From Macrolepiota albuminosa (taxonomy: Eukaryota; Basidiomycota; Agaricomycetes; Agaricales; Agaricaceae), in the NCBI GenBank assembly GCA_027475525.1, contig JAMWFC010000022.1, forward strand, positions 1,015 through 65,014: 64,000 nucleotides of DNA, given 5' to 3'. Positions within the stretch are counted from its first letter, which is position 1. Each line of letters begins with the position of its first letter. The translations under genes and the position numbers were made by a program. Below are positions 1 through 11,381 of this stretch, one piece after another. The notes beneath the pieces were generated by a model. That model saw only the letters and a list, made by a program, of their open reading frames with translations, was not told the origin of the DNA and did no database searches.

Positions 1-1267
1 GCTGGTTCAGTTAACATCATAGTCGTTTCAACTCGTCTTGCATTTCCAAATAAAAATCGACGGATAGGATTTCGCATCATTTTCGAGGCGAGCGACAGAA
101 GAAAGAAGGTAATGAGCGAAGGAATGCCGTCTTCGTGGCGGGATGACTTTATAGCAGTGGAAGTGAGCAATAGATCTAGAGGTCATAATGTTCACTTAGC
201 ATCTGCACGTGGGTAGCAATATTAATGGAAGCTGAGCTACGTGCTAGCCCAGCGTGAGATAAGGCGAGGACTTTATCTTTATTCCTTTTTAGGATGTATC
301 GCGGCAGCGACTCACGGGTGAAAGACCGTACTAGTCTCACTTACATCTGTCCAGATTCACTTTCTGTCCAGCTCTATATTCGCTACAACCTCCCTCCCAA
401 AAAAAAATAATATTAATATTAATATAACTGAATTATCACTTACGCTAAACAGCTCAATACCAGCAGCTACCGTGAGGCCCTCCCACCTCCGCCGCTCCTA
501 CCGTGAGCTGTTTCTGCGTTCGGAACGAAGGTCATTCTTCCCGCCAAACCTTATTGTATTGGACTGCTTATTTATTACTATATCACTAGTCCGGCCAAAC
601 CCAGCCTTATCGATTGTCGAGCGGTTTTTACATCAAATTACGTGTGCTCGCTGATGTGAATGATCTCCTTCACGAATGAGACGACGGTACACCAGATTTA
701 AAGATGACAATGTGTAAATGTTCTGATCATTCAAAACATCATATATTGGATTAAATATCTCGGAACTGAGTTAGTTGTTAAGAGTGGACGTGGTTTTGAC
801 ATTACAATGTTGAGCGAATAGAGCAATTCCTGGATTCGGAGGCAGTATAAGCCTGCACCGTCAACAGATACTGGACACACAAGACAGAACTGGATCTCGC
901 TCTGTTCTACGCAAGTGCTGCAGGACATACGTACTCGACAAGTTTGAGAGTTCGAGAAGATAATGAACTTGAGGAAGTGGAATGGTAAATATCCGGATAT
1001 TGGTCGTCGTAGTAATCCAGGATTACAGGCATACCTTTAATAAACAATCACGGACATCAAAAGGCTGCAAGTCATGAAAGTTACATGCGAAGAAAAGACT
1101 GCTCAGTTGTAACAAAATCGCATTTCCAACTCCTCATACACTCTTAAATAGATCAGTAGCCTAATAAATGCATAGCGGTCAAAACTAGTGACAAGAAGAC
1201 AAGCGGGTGATTGATAGCCAAATCAAACTCACTGAAACGAGGGCAATAATACCTCATGATCTCATGG
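1..1267. other. Left-edge intergenic region, no gene recognised
   Basis: I see only short open frames on either strand with no recognisable family. There is an AT-rich run near 400-430 (an A tract followed by repeated ATT units). The region lies 3' of the minus-strand EMC2 gene, so its right end should hold that gene's polyadenylation signals. No tRNA or repeat was identified. Confidence 0.4.
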
Positions 1268-2432
1268 TCAGCGGGACGCCAACCATGTTGACACATATCC
1301 AGCCCCCGGCTTCTGCCCTTTGTACGTGGCAAGCACCCGTTCCGTTGCCAGTTCCTCGATAAGCCTCAGTTTTTTGAGTGGTGCAATCGGTGTTCCAGAC
1401 GCTGATTGAGCACCATTTGACGCGGCTACGAGCTGGCGTGAGCACTACGAAAATTAAGTCAATGCAGGTCTCTTGCAAAGCAGTAATTAACCACTCACGT
1501 GTTTCACACCATACCATGCGCGGATACAGATACCCCGAGGCGGATCATCTGAAGATACATCATGCTCACTCATGTCTATGACGACGAGGAACATTTTTAA
1601 TGCGAGAGGAACGTCGCCCGCGGTGTAAGCTGTCTCCGCAAACTGAAGCGCAGTGAACGGATTTTGTGGCGCGAGAATGAGCGCATGCGAGAGAGCCTCC
1701 AGCGCATGCGTGTATCTGATAATACCACAAAAGAGATGGTTAATCAAAGGTCAATATATGAAACCGGAGACAGACACACTGATTGCATGAGGTGTATATG
1801 TCAGCAAGCTCAAGCCAACCCTCGGTATCAGTATAAAATGTATCAAGAAACTTTGAAAGCTCTTCCACTGCCATTTCTATCTTACCAATCCGGCGCAGTA
1901 CTGATATCCGGCGTTTCCAAACAGCCTACACAGAAGTATTAGGATCTCGTCGAAAAGAAGGTCACAAGATAACACCGACTGCATTCGTAGGGTCCGCATC
2001 GAGTAATTCTTTATAGTACTGTAGAACGATGTCCGCCGGAACACTGGCCTCCATTCGTATGCCTGTAAGCGCGTCCACGCGTGGTGATTTGGGAAATTTG
2101 TCAACAAGTTGCCTTATGCATTCCTACAAAGATGAATAGTCAGTCGCTTAACCGCAATGCTACAGAGGACTTCATACCTACATCTGCAATGTCCAAGCGT
2201 CCCACATCAATGGAGGCGAGTGCAAGCTGCTCCAGAAATGCCCAGGCTGTACTTCTGCTGAGTGACGTGGTTTCATTGGCTCCCGTCTATACACACCATC
2301 GTCACTATTTTTTGTTCTCAATCCTGACTTGAGGATTAAAGACCCATTCTCGAAGGTCTCCTGTGAGGCACGGGTATTGTTGGTGCGATAGGTCGCGAGC
2401 TGCTGGAGCGCCGTACTCAGTGACGGTGTCAT
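1268..2432 (-). CDS. EMC2: ER membrane protein complex subunit 2 (TPR protein)
   Basis: EMC2 is the soluble TPR scaffold on the cytosolic face of the ER membrane protein complex, which inserts tail-anchored and multipass proteins into the ER membrane. The minus-strand exons join cleanly. The N-terminus reads LQQLATYRTNNTRASQETFE, followed by WAFLEQLALASIDVGRLDIA. A TPR core contains DALTGIRMEA and WKRRISVLRRIGK, then LELADIYTS and HALEALSHALILAPQNPFT. The C-terminus ends LASR-stop. At least five short GT-AG introns are needed; one begins GTCGGTG after the DPTNA segment (near 1980). The start at 2432 was chosen because the reading frame matches the family N-terminus and the upstream frame does not. 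All exons keep frame, so the gene looks intact. The family assignment rests on motif recognition, not on a search. Confidence 0.9.
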
Positions 2433-4082
2433 TAGATAAAACTCGTTTTACGTAACGTCGATTGATGGTCGTTAATTCTTGACCCACGACAATGACACGC
2501 AATAGCGCCCATGTGAGTCAAGCTACGAAAAGCTTGATACGTACCTGTGCTGTCATCTTTCGCACAAGTTCACGCAAATTTACAGATATTCTATGTAATC
2601 CTTTCTGTATTTTGAGGCGCGATTTCCGAGTGCTCTCTCTGGATCCTAATCTATTCTCTGCAGAGGATCACCATTTTGAGACCTTTCATAGATGGTCGAA
2701 GTTTAATGCTGGCGTGTCATCTATCCGACTTTCATCTGACAAGAGTCCTACTTTACCCGAGCCCAATTCAATGATCCTCTGCAGCCTCTTGAGGTTTCTG
2801 AGTAGAAATTGGTGGGCAATGCCCCTTCTATTACAACACAACAAGATGGTGTCGATATCCACTGACGAAACATGGTATATCAACTTCAGGAACGAAGCAA
2901 ACCGAATCTCCACCAGTAGAGCTTGACAGGTCGTAAGCTGGTGTCCATTATTATCATATGCAGGGATCATGTTTCATCTTGAAATCGGGAAAAGCTTTAG
3001 CCCTTGCCTTCGTGAATGCGTTTTGTTTTTAAAGGTTGGTTCTGACTATTTTATTACCGTGTCTCAGGCTTTTTGACAAGACAGAGGGTACGGAATCCAT
3101 CAATGTCGGTATTCCCGCCACCCTGATAATTTGCTTACCTGTGTTCTTTTCTTCATTGGATACCTAATCCTTACGATTTCGAAAAAAGAGCTCTGTGGCG
3201 TTACTTTGCATAGTTATTCACAAAACGTAAGCAATTTTAACCTTTTGGTGTGTCGATAAAGTTTAAAACCTCGTAAAATATACACACACTAACTTCATCA
3301 AGCAAAGACTTTTGCACCGATTTCGTAGTAAGTATAAGAGTAGCTTTCATGACCAGTCATCAAGTTGCCAGTCTGTTGATTTGAGAAAGGTAAGTAATTG
3401 AACAGATGAATCAGCGAGACAATTAATGAGAACGCCAAGACGTTGATGAAATGAAACCAACTTACGATGCGTCCGTAGCACTCCCAGTACGCGGCCTACG
3501 CTGTCAGCTACGACACTCGTGGGCGGACGGCGCTGAGAAGACTATCTGTCTGCACGATTCTACATTGATAACATGTCCAGAGTTATCCCAGGAAGAAAGT
3601 TCGTGCGAGGATGCGGCATGTATTGCTAATTACGAAGATGAAAATGGTTCAACGGGTGTCGTGTTGGAACCAGAGGTCACGATGCCTCTGGGAACCAGGC
3701 TTCTAAAACGGAAATATCAAAAGATGGTAATTACGCTCCATTTTCATGGCTCGGGGTGATGACAATTTTCCTTCGTCTTGACCCCCGAGTGTCGTCGTCC
3801 TTGGATGACCCTTTACGGCATGAAACAAGATTAAGTGTCTGCTTTGGTCATCAGGTTATCATTTCAGTCACTGCAATATGTTTTCGGGGCTGTGTTGCGT
3901 TGTGGATCATTTGTTACGGCCAATGACGCTGTTTCAAGCATCTTTCACTTTTGAATACCTCAAACTCCAATGACTCGTGGCCCGCATGAAACTTTCCCAG
4001 CGAGTGTCGTTGAGCCAAGCTCTCTGTCCTTGTAATAAAAAGGCGCTAAACAACTGGCTTCCGTTGCTTGCAAATAACGCAA
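2433..4082. other. Intergenic region between EMC2 and the pectate lyase relic
   Basis: The region contains overlapping open frames on both strands at 2492-2970 (144 codons plus, about 95 codons minus) and a 103-codon plus frame at 3451-3759. None resembles a family I know, and none has convincing splice partners. The left end is the EMC2 promoter. Confidence 0.35.
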
Positions 4083-5313
4083 TGTACCGAGCTCAGCTGT
4101 TCACATTCGTCTTCCTTGGTGCTGCCCTGGTTCTAGAGCCGTAAGTGACGATTAGGGTACTATCCAGCTGGAAAGCGGTCAATCTCATTCCTGTGAAAAT
4201 AGTATTCCGACATTGCAACGCCCGTGATGAAACCAATGTCTTCCCGACTCCTCCAACAACGAGTTCCTTGAGCTCGCCTATCACCGTTGCGGCTGGAACA
4301 ACCTTTACTCCTTCTAAGCCGTACACTAGGTACGACCGTGGTTCTGGCGCATGCAGCGGCCAGTCAGAGGGAGGTGACTCCGATGCTGTGTTCCTTCTTC
4401 AAGAAGGTGCAACCTTGAGCCGTGTTGTTATCGGCGCCAACCTGGCTGAAGGGGTTCATTGCCTCTGTATTGACTTTCGTGGCCGTGGTGTTGTTTGTTC
4501 ACTTTCCTTACAACAGGCTCCCGCACCTTGGATCACGTCTATTTCGAGGATGTCTGCGAAGATGCTATTACCCTCAAACAGAAGGGCGGAACCTCTCGCA
4601 TCAATTAGGGAGGTGTACGTCATTACAACTTGTTATATCATGCTTTCTCAGTGCTAAAATCTTATCGATCTAGGCCAAGCTGAGTAATTGCGGGGATAAA
4701 TCGAGGTTCGAATCACCTTTTTCCGGAATTCTCAGCATGCGGACGACAAAGGTTGTCTTTCTTTCAATTCTTTCACTTGAAACTCGATGGATCGGTTTCA
4801 GTCATCCAGCATAACGGAGGCGGAACTGTTATCGTCAATTCTGTATGATTTTCATCTTTGCACGTTCACTTGTGAATCTACCTTCTTTCTAGTTCTACGT
4901 CGAAGATTTCGGAAAGCTTTATCGCAGCTTACCTCGTTTCACCCATGTCCTTTGTACCTGGGCTAAGTGATGTAAACCTTCTAGTGCGGAAACTGTGGCA
5001 CCCAATACGCACGCCACATTGAAATCAATGACGTTTGGGCTGCCGATGGTTCCGCCCTTGTAGGCATCAACACGTAAGTGCACCAAAACTTTCTGCATTG
5101 ACTCGGTCTTGACGCCTTTCTTGTAAACTGACAGAAACTACGGAGAGTGAGTCCATCCCCTTCTAATGTTCTGCAGGGACTGACTCGCCCTTTAGTACCC
5201 CAAAGATAAGGAGGACTCAGGTAGACGATGTCAATGACATCTGTCAAAATTACACCGGCAATGACGATGGAGACGAACCAGTTCAAATGGCAGTGGTCCT
5301 GACGACAAAATAA
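4083..5313 (+). pseudogene. Pectate lyase, polysaccharide lyase family 3 (broken)
   Basis: PL3 pectate lyases are secreted beta-helix enzymes that cleave polygalacturonate. The exon order follows the family: a signal peptide (MYRAQLFTFVFLGAALVLEP), then [109 protein letters not shown] and DDVNDICQNYTGNDDGDE. Several lesions are visible. An in-frame TAG follows GGTSRIN just before a normal donor (about 4607). The donor after KLYRS reads TT instead of GT. There is an apparent one-base loss between DDGDE and the conserved GSGPD segment (near 5280). The signal-peptide exon also has no acceptor in the right phase. I infer a recently inactivated gene. The first 77-bp duplication begins at its 3' end. 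Confidence 0.72.
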
Positions 5314-5464
5314 GTCCTTCCGATATCTCGAATTTCCGCAAAATCCTGACACGACTTTTCTATAGTACTGCTTGTATACGTCGTCGGTAAGTCCTTCCGA
5401 TATCTCGAATTTCCGCAAAATCCTGACACGACTTTTCTATAGTACTGCTTGTATACGTCGTCGG
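5311..5464. repeat. Perfect 77-bp tandem duplication A
   Basis: Bases 5311-5387 and 5388-5464 are identical over exactly 77 bp. The flanking bases differ at both ends, so the match is neither longer nor shorter. It is one of five duplications with the same period in this window and probably marks an assembly seam. Confidence 0.95.
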
Positions 5465-5962
5465 ACATAACCGAACTTTGATGAGATAATAGTGAACCCG
5501 AAAGATTGTTCTCATGCGATCTTCCGCCATCCGTGAAGGGAACTGTGAAGGGTCCTGCAAGGATCTCATATCTAAATTGTTGAACGCCTACTGATAGATG
5601 AGGAGTGACCTTAGCGCACGTGACCGAAATATTTTCACTCCCTAGTGTCGTCGTTTCCTTCATTCTGAAGCACGACGACACTAGGCCGTCTACTGCCGTT
5701 GAGGTGTGATTCCGCTCCCGCTGCATACAACTAGCTGCAACATAAATTTCAATCGATGTATCTTGATTCATGTATACGTAGTTGCCAAAAGCTTGAGTTG
5801 GGTATTGTCATTTCATTTGAAATCCACACATTATTGATCCTGGTCTCCTTGATTTTTGTGATCTTTCTATCACAAAAGACCCACTGAGGAAGTCTTGCTG
5901 AGCGAATTGGTCTTTTGAAGATGGTCGAATGTGTTGGACTCCTTCCTGCCTGGTTTCTCCGT

Positions 5963-6058
5963 ATCCGATCAGTCACGTGATACTTTGCCACATCATTCGT
6001 CTGCCACTCGCTTCTACAGTCTCAGTTGTCTCCTCCATTGTGACACGACACTGAGACT
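5963..6058. repeat. Dispersed hairpin repeat, copy 1
   Basis: The repeat begins ATCCGATCAGTCACGTGAT and ends with an inverted pair, AGTCTCAGT ... ACTGAGACT. It matches 27703-27791 in order and spacing. The stem differs between the copies by a paired change (GTCTCA/TGAGAC here, GCCTCA/TGAGGC there), so the hairpin is preserved. It could be a MITE remnant. Confidence 0.7.
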
Positions 6059-6188
6059 ATCATCTGTGTTCGTATCTAATTAGATCCGGGATTACAGAAT
6101 GGATGACAAACTCGTCCCTTCGGTAGTGTGATGGTCATTCACAAAAATAGCATTTTTTCCCAGAGTTTTGCTTCCCCAATAAGGATTA

Positions 6189-6342
6189 GTCGAACCCTAT
6201 GCCTCTGGTTCAAGCTTCTGGACCCAATTCTTTGTCCACCTGAAGAAACATCTTGAGGCTGGAATGTCGAACCCTATGCCTCTGGTTCAAGCTTCTGGAC
6301 CCAATTCTTTGTCCACCTGAAGAAACATCTTGAGGCTGGAAT
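6189..6342. repeat. Perfect 77-bp tandem duplication B
   Basis: Bases 6189-6265 and 6266-6342 are identical, with different bases immediately outside both ends. The unit begins GTCGAACCC. It lies in the 5' region of the MFS transporter. Confidence 0.95.
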
Positions 6343-6561
6343 TTTGCACAGAGACCGGAAACCATTGAGCCACTGATATCGATAGTTTCGCGAGGAAGAC
6401 ATAAGGGCCACGTGGATTATAATGGATGGAATGGTCAGATGGTGTCGGAGAGTGATTCGGGCCGCTACTTCCTCCCAGATGAAAGCTTACGCGCTTACGG
6501 CGGTTCGAAATGGGTTGCTCTTCCAATAATTGAACGTCTTGTCCTTCCCATCGACTCACAT

Positions 6562-9177
6562 ATGGTTTCCACGGCTGACCTTGAGCAGAATAGAGTTGGA
6601 GCAGAAGGCACCTTTTTTCAGGCGCAACTAGGAGTCAAATCGACAAGAAAACACTTCTTCGCACCCGTAGACCTTGCGTGTGCGGAAGCCGTGTACCGTG
6701 ATGCAGAAACCGTAGAATATAGTGACGAGGATGAGGTACGTACATAATCTTCGTTCTGGCCTTTCCCTTTTGACTCGTTTTCTTCTCCCAAAAGAGACGA
6801 GTGAAGCGTAAGATTGACAAAACCATACTTCCGCTGGTGATCTGCAGGTGAGGACTTACTATACTTACCTAGAAAAAGCCTCTGCCAACAATGATTTCAT
6901 AGTTTCATTTGTGAGTGATCTCACAATGACTTATGCGTAACCTGAGTAACATTGTTCCTTACATTTTCTACAGTTAACCAATTCGGTGGGTTTTTCGCAA
7001 CTGGGAACTCGTATCTAGGAATGTATATACTGATAGTTAATAAAGACCGAACGAACATGTGTGCCCCTTCAGTTTTAAGTCGCTCTCAATAGTTGGTTGA
7101 CTGCTGCAGTGGTAATGTCCATGTCGTCGAGGCTTTCAATGATAATTATGTACGTGCTCGCTCCACTCTTTTACCTACTCTTTTGAACCGATTGATATAC
7201 CGATTGAAGGGAGTTTCGACTAATGCGAAGTGGACCCTCGCATTGAGCATCTTTTACGTCGGATACTGTGAGCTTGCACTGGCCGAAACTCAAGTTTCAT
7301 GCTTCTACCGTGACATTGTTAGGCCTCCTTGAAATACCTGCCAATAGCGAGTCACGATCATTCTACTCCTTAGGTCTTCTGACACAATTCGCAGTCTTGC
7401 AAAGGCATATCGGGGCCAACAGATTGTAAGATAATCATTCGTTACCCATGAAAATTTTCTAAAAGACGCAGTTTCTTCCTTTCGCTAACGGGATGGGGCA
7501 TAGCATCCCTCTCCTTTGTGTATGCAAAGGGGTATGGAGGTCTTTTGGCTCTAAGGTGAGTTATTCTGCAGCGGGTAGCGATTGACTTTGCCCATATCTC
7601 TTTAAAGAGTACTGCTGGGAATCGGAGAAGCAGGATTCTATGCCGGTATGATCTATTACCTGTCGTTCTGGTACAAAAAGTGCGTTTCAGAATGCCTGTA
7701 TGTCTACTGATTGACGCCAGTGTGATTCTGCCTTAGGCACGAGCTTGCTATACGCATCAGGTGCGAGGCTGACCTGTTACTTGATATGCTAGGCTTAATC
7801 AACATTATTCTGTGAAAACATTAGCCTCGGTATGACTGGAACCGTACCAGGTGCCTTCGGGGTTAGTAGCCAACAATAATCTAGGGTTTCTGTATTTGAT
7901 CATCTTCAGGGTCTGATTGCCTTCGGACTTGTCAGAGCAAATACCTCCTTACTCGCTGGGTTAGTTGTCTATGACTTTGCCTTATCTCTCGTTTATGAGC
8001 TTTGCAGATGGCAGTTACTTTTCCTGGTAATGTGTAACTACTGCGGAGTCATCATTTTTCTCACTTTTGCCCAAAGATAGAGGCAATCCCAACCTTAATC
8101 ATGGCATCAGCAATTCTGCTCTTTCTCCCTTCATTCCCGTTTACGGCAAGATTTCTTACTCCTCGCGAGCGCGCTATTGCTCAGGCACGTCTGAACCGGG
8201 ACCACAAACCACAGTCACATGGAGGAATGACCGGGTGGCAAGGTTTCAAAGCAGTTGTTGCAGATCCTAATGCATGGCTGTTTGCTGTGATATATGCGAG
8301 TTGTGAGTACACTGTCATCTCTTCTGACTCGAAAAGATGCTGAGGTTACAGTTAATGTCGGAGTTGCCACTGTCTCTTATTTCCTACCTACAGTAAGTGT
8401 TGGCTACGTCCATGCTATCACTAATTTGGATACAATGTGAAGCATAGCTGATCAAAGACCTTGGGTTCTCGTCCATCGATGCTCAGGGCCTGACGGTTGC
8501 TCCTTATGTTGTTGCTTGGTTCATGGTGTTCTTCCAAGCTTGGCACAGCGATCGTACCAAAGACAGAGGATGGCATATTATGCTGTCATGTTCTATCTCC
8601 GTCATTGGATATATTATCCTCGCTACTTCTGTCCAGAAAAGCGTGGGTGCTGGTTACTTTGCTCTTTTTCTGATCGTGGGCGGAAATTACAGCCTTTTTC
8701 CACTCGTCATGTAAGACGCGCAAGCTCATTCTATCCCTGCTGACCTCCTGAAAAGGAGCTGGGCTGCGAATGTCTTCTCACCGACCTCAAAACGTGGTGT
8801 TGGAACGGCGTTTATCGTTTCTATCTCAAATTGCGTCTCAATGTTGGTGTCTTTTGAGCCTCCCGATATCATCTTGTGATGACAGCCTTAAAGTGCTTCA
8901 CCTCAAGTCTACTTTGATCCTGATGATTCATTTAGGAAGGGACATGCTATTTCTGCTGCGTTCGTTCCAGTCTACACTTGATTCGGAGATACATGCTCAG
9001 ATAGATTCTTTCAGATGCCTCTTTCTGTCATTCTGCGCTGCATTTACTTTGCGCACTCGACTTACGTTGAAAAATAAGCGGAACGCAGAGGCGTCGATGG
9101 CAATGTCGCCGGAGGAAAAGCTTCCTGTCGCTACAGAGATGTGGGATAATGACATACGTTATGTCTTTATGACCTGA
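6562..9177 (+). CDS. MFS transporter, allantoate permease (Dal5/Tna1-like) family
   Basis: This is a 12-TM major facilitator of the anion:cation symporter type (allantoate, nicotinate and similar substrates) in the plasma membrane; the substrate is not inferable. Exons read in order: RRVKRKIDKTILPLVIC, WTLALSIFYVGYC joined to LLEIPAN, LTGWGIASLSFVYAKGYGGL, VLLGIGEAGFYAGMIYYLSF, GMTGTVPGAFG, GLIAFGLVRANTSLLAGWQ, FLPSFPFTARFLTPRERAIA, NVGVATVSYFLPT, LGFSSIDAQGLTVAPYVVAW, SWAANVFSPTSKRGVGTAF, YFDPDDSFRKGHAISAAF and the tail EMWDNDIRYVFMT-stop. More than ten short introns are needed. The segment 6850-7180 (first TM) was not resolved, and the last intron would be only about 31-37 nt. The start at 6562 is the likeliest; 6412 is an in-frame alternative. 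It may carry minor lesions but most exons keep frame. Confidence 0.78.
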
Positions 9178-9804
9178 TAACTGAAATGGGTTCCAATGAC
9201 TAAACCCGGGCCCGTTTCGACTTTGTACTAGATATGCGGGGGCTTTCTAAGAGGGCTTAACACACCTGCGTGCCCGTTTCATGTACTCTCCGCTGACGAA
9301 GTTAAGCGTCATGACGATTGAGGTAACTATTGACGGGGGGAATGAAGAAGAAAAACGGGAGTCGCGGTCATGTGTAGGGAATCATAAATCAGAAAAGGGG
9401 TAGTATATTTATCGAGGGTATCGAAGGCTCAAAGTAAAACTGGAAGATGAAAAAGAAGCCGGTATGCTAGTGATATCCAAGTAATCAAACGAACTGGAGG
9501 GGTGTCGAGCATGTACATGTCTAAGACAGAAACCAAAAGAAACAAGAGGAGACATATTACTTTGTCCTTGATATATAAGGAAAAAGAACAGAAAAATAGA
9601 GAAAGTCATCTATTCAACGTGAAAGAGAAGCGAGTGGGATATAAAGGAAGATTAATAGGTCCATGAGGACTGCTTTGGATCAATTAATACCACCATCCGC
9701 TCGCCATGGGAAACCCAGTTTGACTGAGCTTGAGGGAACACTGGTATAGAGAGTAGCAATGAGAAGTATATAACACCTTTTCCACAGTATACAGTACTTT
9801 TATA
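9178..9804. other. Intergenic region, no gene seen
   Basis: This is the 3' flank of the MFS gene. It contains purine-rich stretches (9330-9630) and only short open frames. Nothing recognisable was found. Confidence 0.4.
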
Positions 9805-11234
9805 CACTGCTGGCACTGACACCTAAGGCAGCACTCTTTGTGCTTTCTTGATGGCATCTTAGGGGGGTTATTTGTGTTGACAGAAACCCCCCTAAAACGG
9901 CTGGAGGTTGGACGGTCGTGCTTCTATTTCCCAAAATGGAACCTCCCGAGATTTCCAATTTACCTCTTGAGATTTACGATTTACCTTCCAACCTCTTTTG
10001 TACCTCTCTACGTACCTTCAAGCCTTTATCCCTACCTTCATACCATCACACTTCTTCACCTCTCAACCACTTGGGCTCTCAACTACTCGGGCACTCAATG
10101 AACTTGTTGTATTTGTAATCAATGTCTTTGATCTTCTCGACCACTGTCTATGATGATGGTCTCACCCAAGTATCCGACATGCTCGTTGCAAATTGTATCC
10201 TAGAACACATGCAGTATGTGAATCCTCAGTTTATACGTGTATTTGACTCTGCTTACTTAGAACACATGCAGTACGTGAATTTAAGGCAAGGTAAATAAAG
10301 TGTCTGTAATAGTAGATGATTCGCTCACCCTCAGTCTATATGTGTATTTGACTGAGGGTGTGTAATGTAGGCCATCTAATATATACACATTTCTCTCTGT
10401 TTTTTATTTGTGTTGTAGAGGTAGCGGCGACCCATAGTTGATGAGGGAGAAAGGAAGGTTGGCAGATCGAGTTAAGCACAAATAGAAAGCATTTGCCAAA
10501 TTCTGTCTTACCTTTTTGATTTTTGTCTTACCTTTTTGTTTTCATGGGCACGGAGCACTCTGGTTTTTGGCATTCTACTTCATTCAACATGGGGCCATCC
10601 CAAAATCAGGCCTTCCCTTCAACATATGGTGATGAAGAACAGTTTTGGAGTTTATCAGTATGGACAGGAGGACGATAGCATAGATTCAAATATGCTCAGT
10701 TACAATTGATGTCTTGTAGTTTCTTGATCCAATGTACCATATCCATATTTTTTGATAGTGCTGAATATTATTTGTTCTTGACATAACCTCATAATTCCAG
10801 GAAGGGAAAAAGATATATAAGTATGCAGAAAATATATGAAAACACGTGTCAAGAACCTCCCAACCAACTAGCGAACCTCATAACCACCCAACTTCTGCAC
10901 TGCAAAAATGGACTTTCTAGGCCCAATCGCAATCTCGGCTTCGAGAAGAGGTGCGGTCAGTGTGCTTAGGGTACTTCCCATCAGCACAGATAACCCCCCT
11001 AATGTGCCATCAAGAAGCACATACCGTCCTGCCAGGGGTGGGCACTGAAAGATGTTTCCATTGGAAAAAGTGTAAAAGAAACATGTTATATCATTTCTAA
11101 AGTGCCAATTTCAGATATAAAAAGTCACTTTGCTTTGTTTAAAGACTTTTTCTTTCAGGTGGCACATGGGAAATGGTATAGCATGTTTCTTTTCCACTTT
11201 TTCCCAATGGAAATACCTTTCAGCACCAGCAGTG
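9805..11234. mobile_element. Fold-back MITE, copy 1, interrupted by another element
   Basis: The outer parts (9805-9819 and 11041-11234) form a copy of the MITE that is intact at 62770-62972. The termini are inverted (CACTGCTGGCACTGA on the left; the right end ends CAGCAGTG), and most of the element is one long imperfect palindrome. Without the insertion and one copy of the 8-bp duplication it would be about 201 bp, against 203 bp for the intact copy. I could not define a target-site duplication for the MITE itself. Confidence 0.85.
9820..11040. mobile_element. 1,221-bp non-autonomous TIR element nested in the MITE
   Basis: The left end starts CACCTAAGGCAGCAC and the right end, read on the opposite strand, starts CACCCCTGGCAGGAC. 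Further in, both ends share TTCTTGATGGCA and TTAGGGGGGTTAT at the same spacing, giving imperfect terminal inverted repeats of about 60 bp. The element is flanked by a perfect 8-bp duplication, GGCACTGA (9812-9819 and 11041-11048). An 8-bp duplication fits the hAT or P superfamily. Internally there are subrepeats (the AGAACACATGCAGTA motif at about 10203 and 10259) and two opposite-strand G/C tracts, but no transposase frame. It would depend on an enzyme supplied in trans. Confidence 0.85.
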
Positions 11235-11299
11235 ATAATTGCTCAAGCACCGAAGGCCACCGCGGCTATGACAGAAAAACCTGATAATTTGTTACACAC

Positions 11300-11381
11300 A
11301 GCAGCATGGCGCAGTTGGAAGCGCGCGGGGCCCATATAGAAGGTTGACCCCGAGGTCACTTGATCGAAACAAGTTGCTGCT
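11300..11381 (+). tRNA. Initiator tRNA-Met (CAT) with a 10-nt intron
   Basis: A full cloverleaf can be drawn. The 7-bp acceptor pairs AGCAGCA with TGCTGCT. The D stem is GCGC/GCGC. The anticodon stem is CGGGG/CCCCG with loop CCCATAA, and the T stem is ACTTG/CAAGT. The A-T acceptor end and the T-loop ATCGAAA in place of TTCGAAT are hallmarks of eukaryotic initiator tRNA. Ten extra bases (11337-11346) sit between positions 37 and 38, the canonical tRNA intron site. The mature tRNA would be 72 nt before CCA addition. Confidence 0.92.

Larger units (their letters stand above)
5465..6561. other. Intergenic region with two repeats, no gene recognised
   Basis: This stretch holds a dispersed hairpin repeat (5963-6058) and the second 77-bp duplication (6189-6342). 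Its right end is the 5' region of the MFS transporter. The open frames seen here have no recognisable family. Confidence 0.4.

Noticed and set aside
2492..2970. Overlapping long frames on both strands (144 codons plus, 95 codons minus) upstream of EMC2.
   Set aside because: Neither resembles a family or joins to further exons; opposite-strand pairs of this kind arise by chance.
4696..4722. GGTTCGAATCACC, resembling a tRNA T-arm.
   Set aside because: No acceptor, D or anticodon arms fit around it; it lies within the pectate lyase relic.
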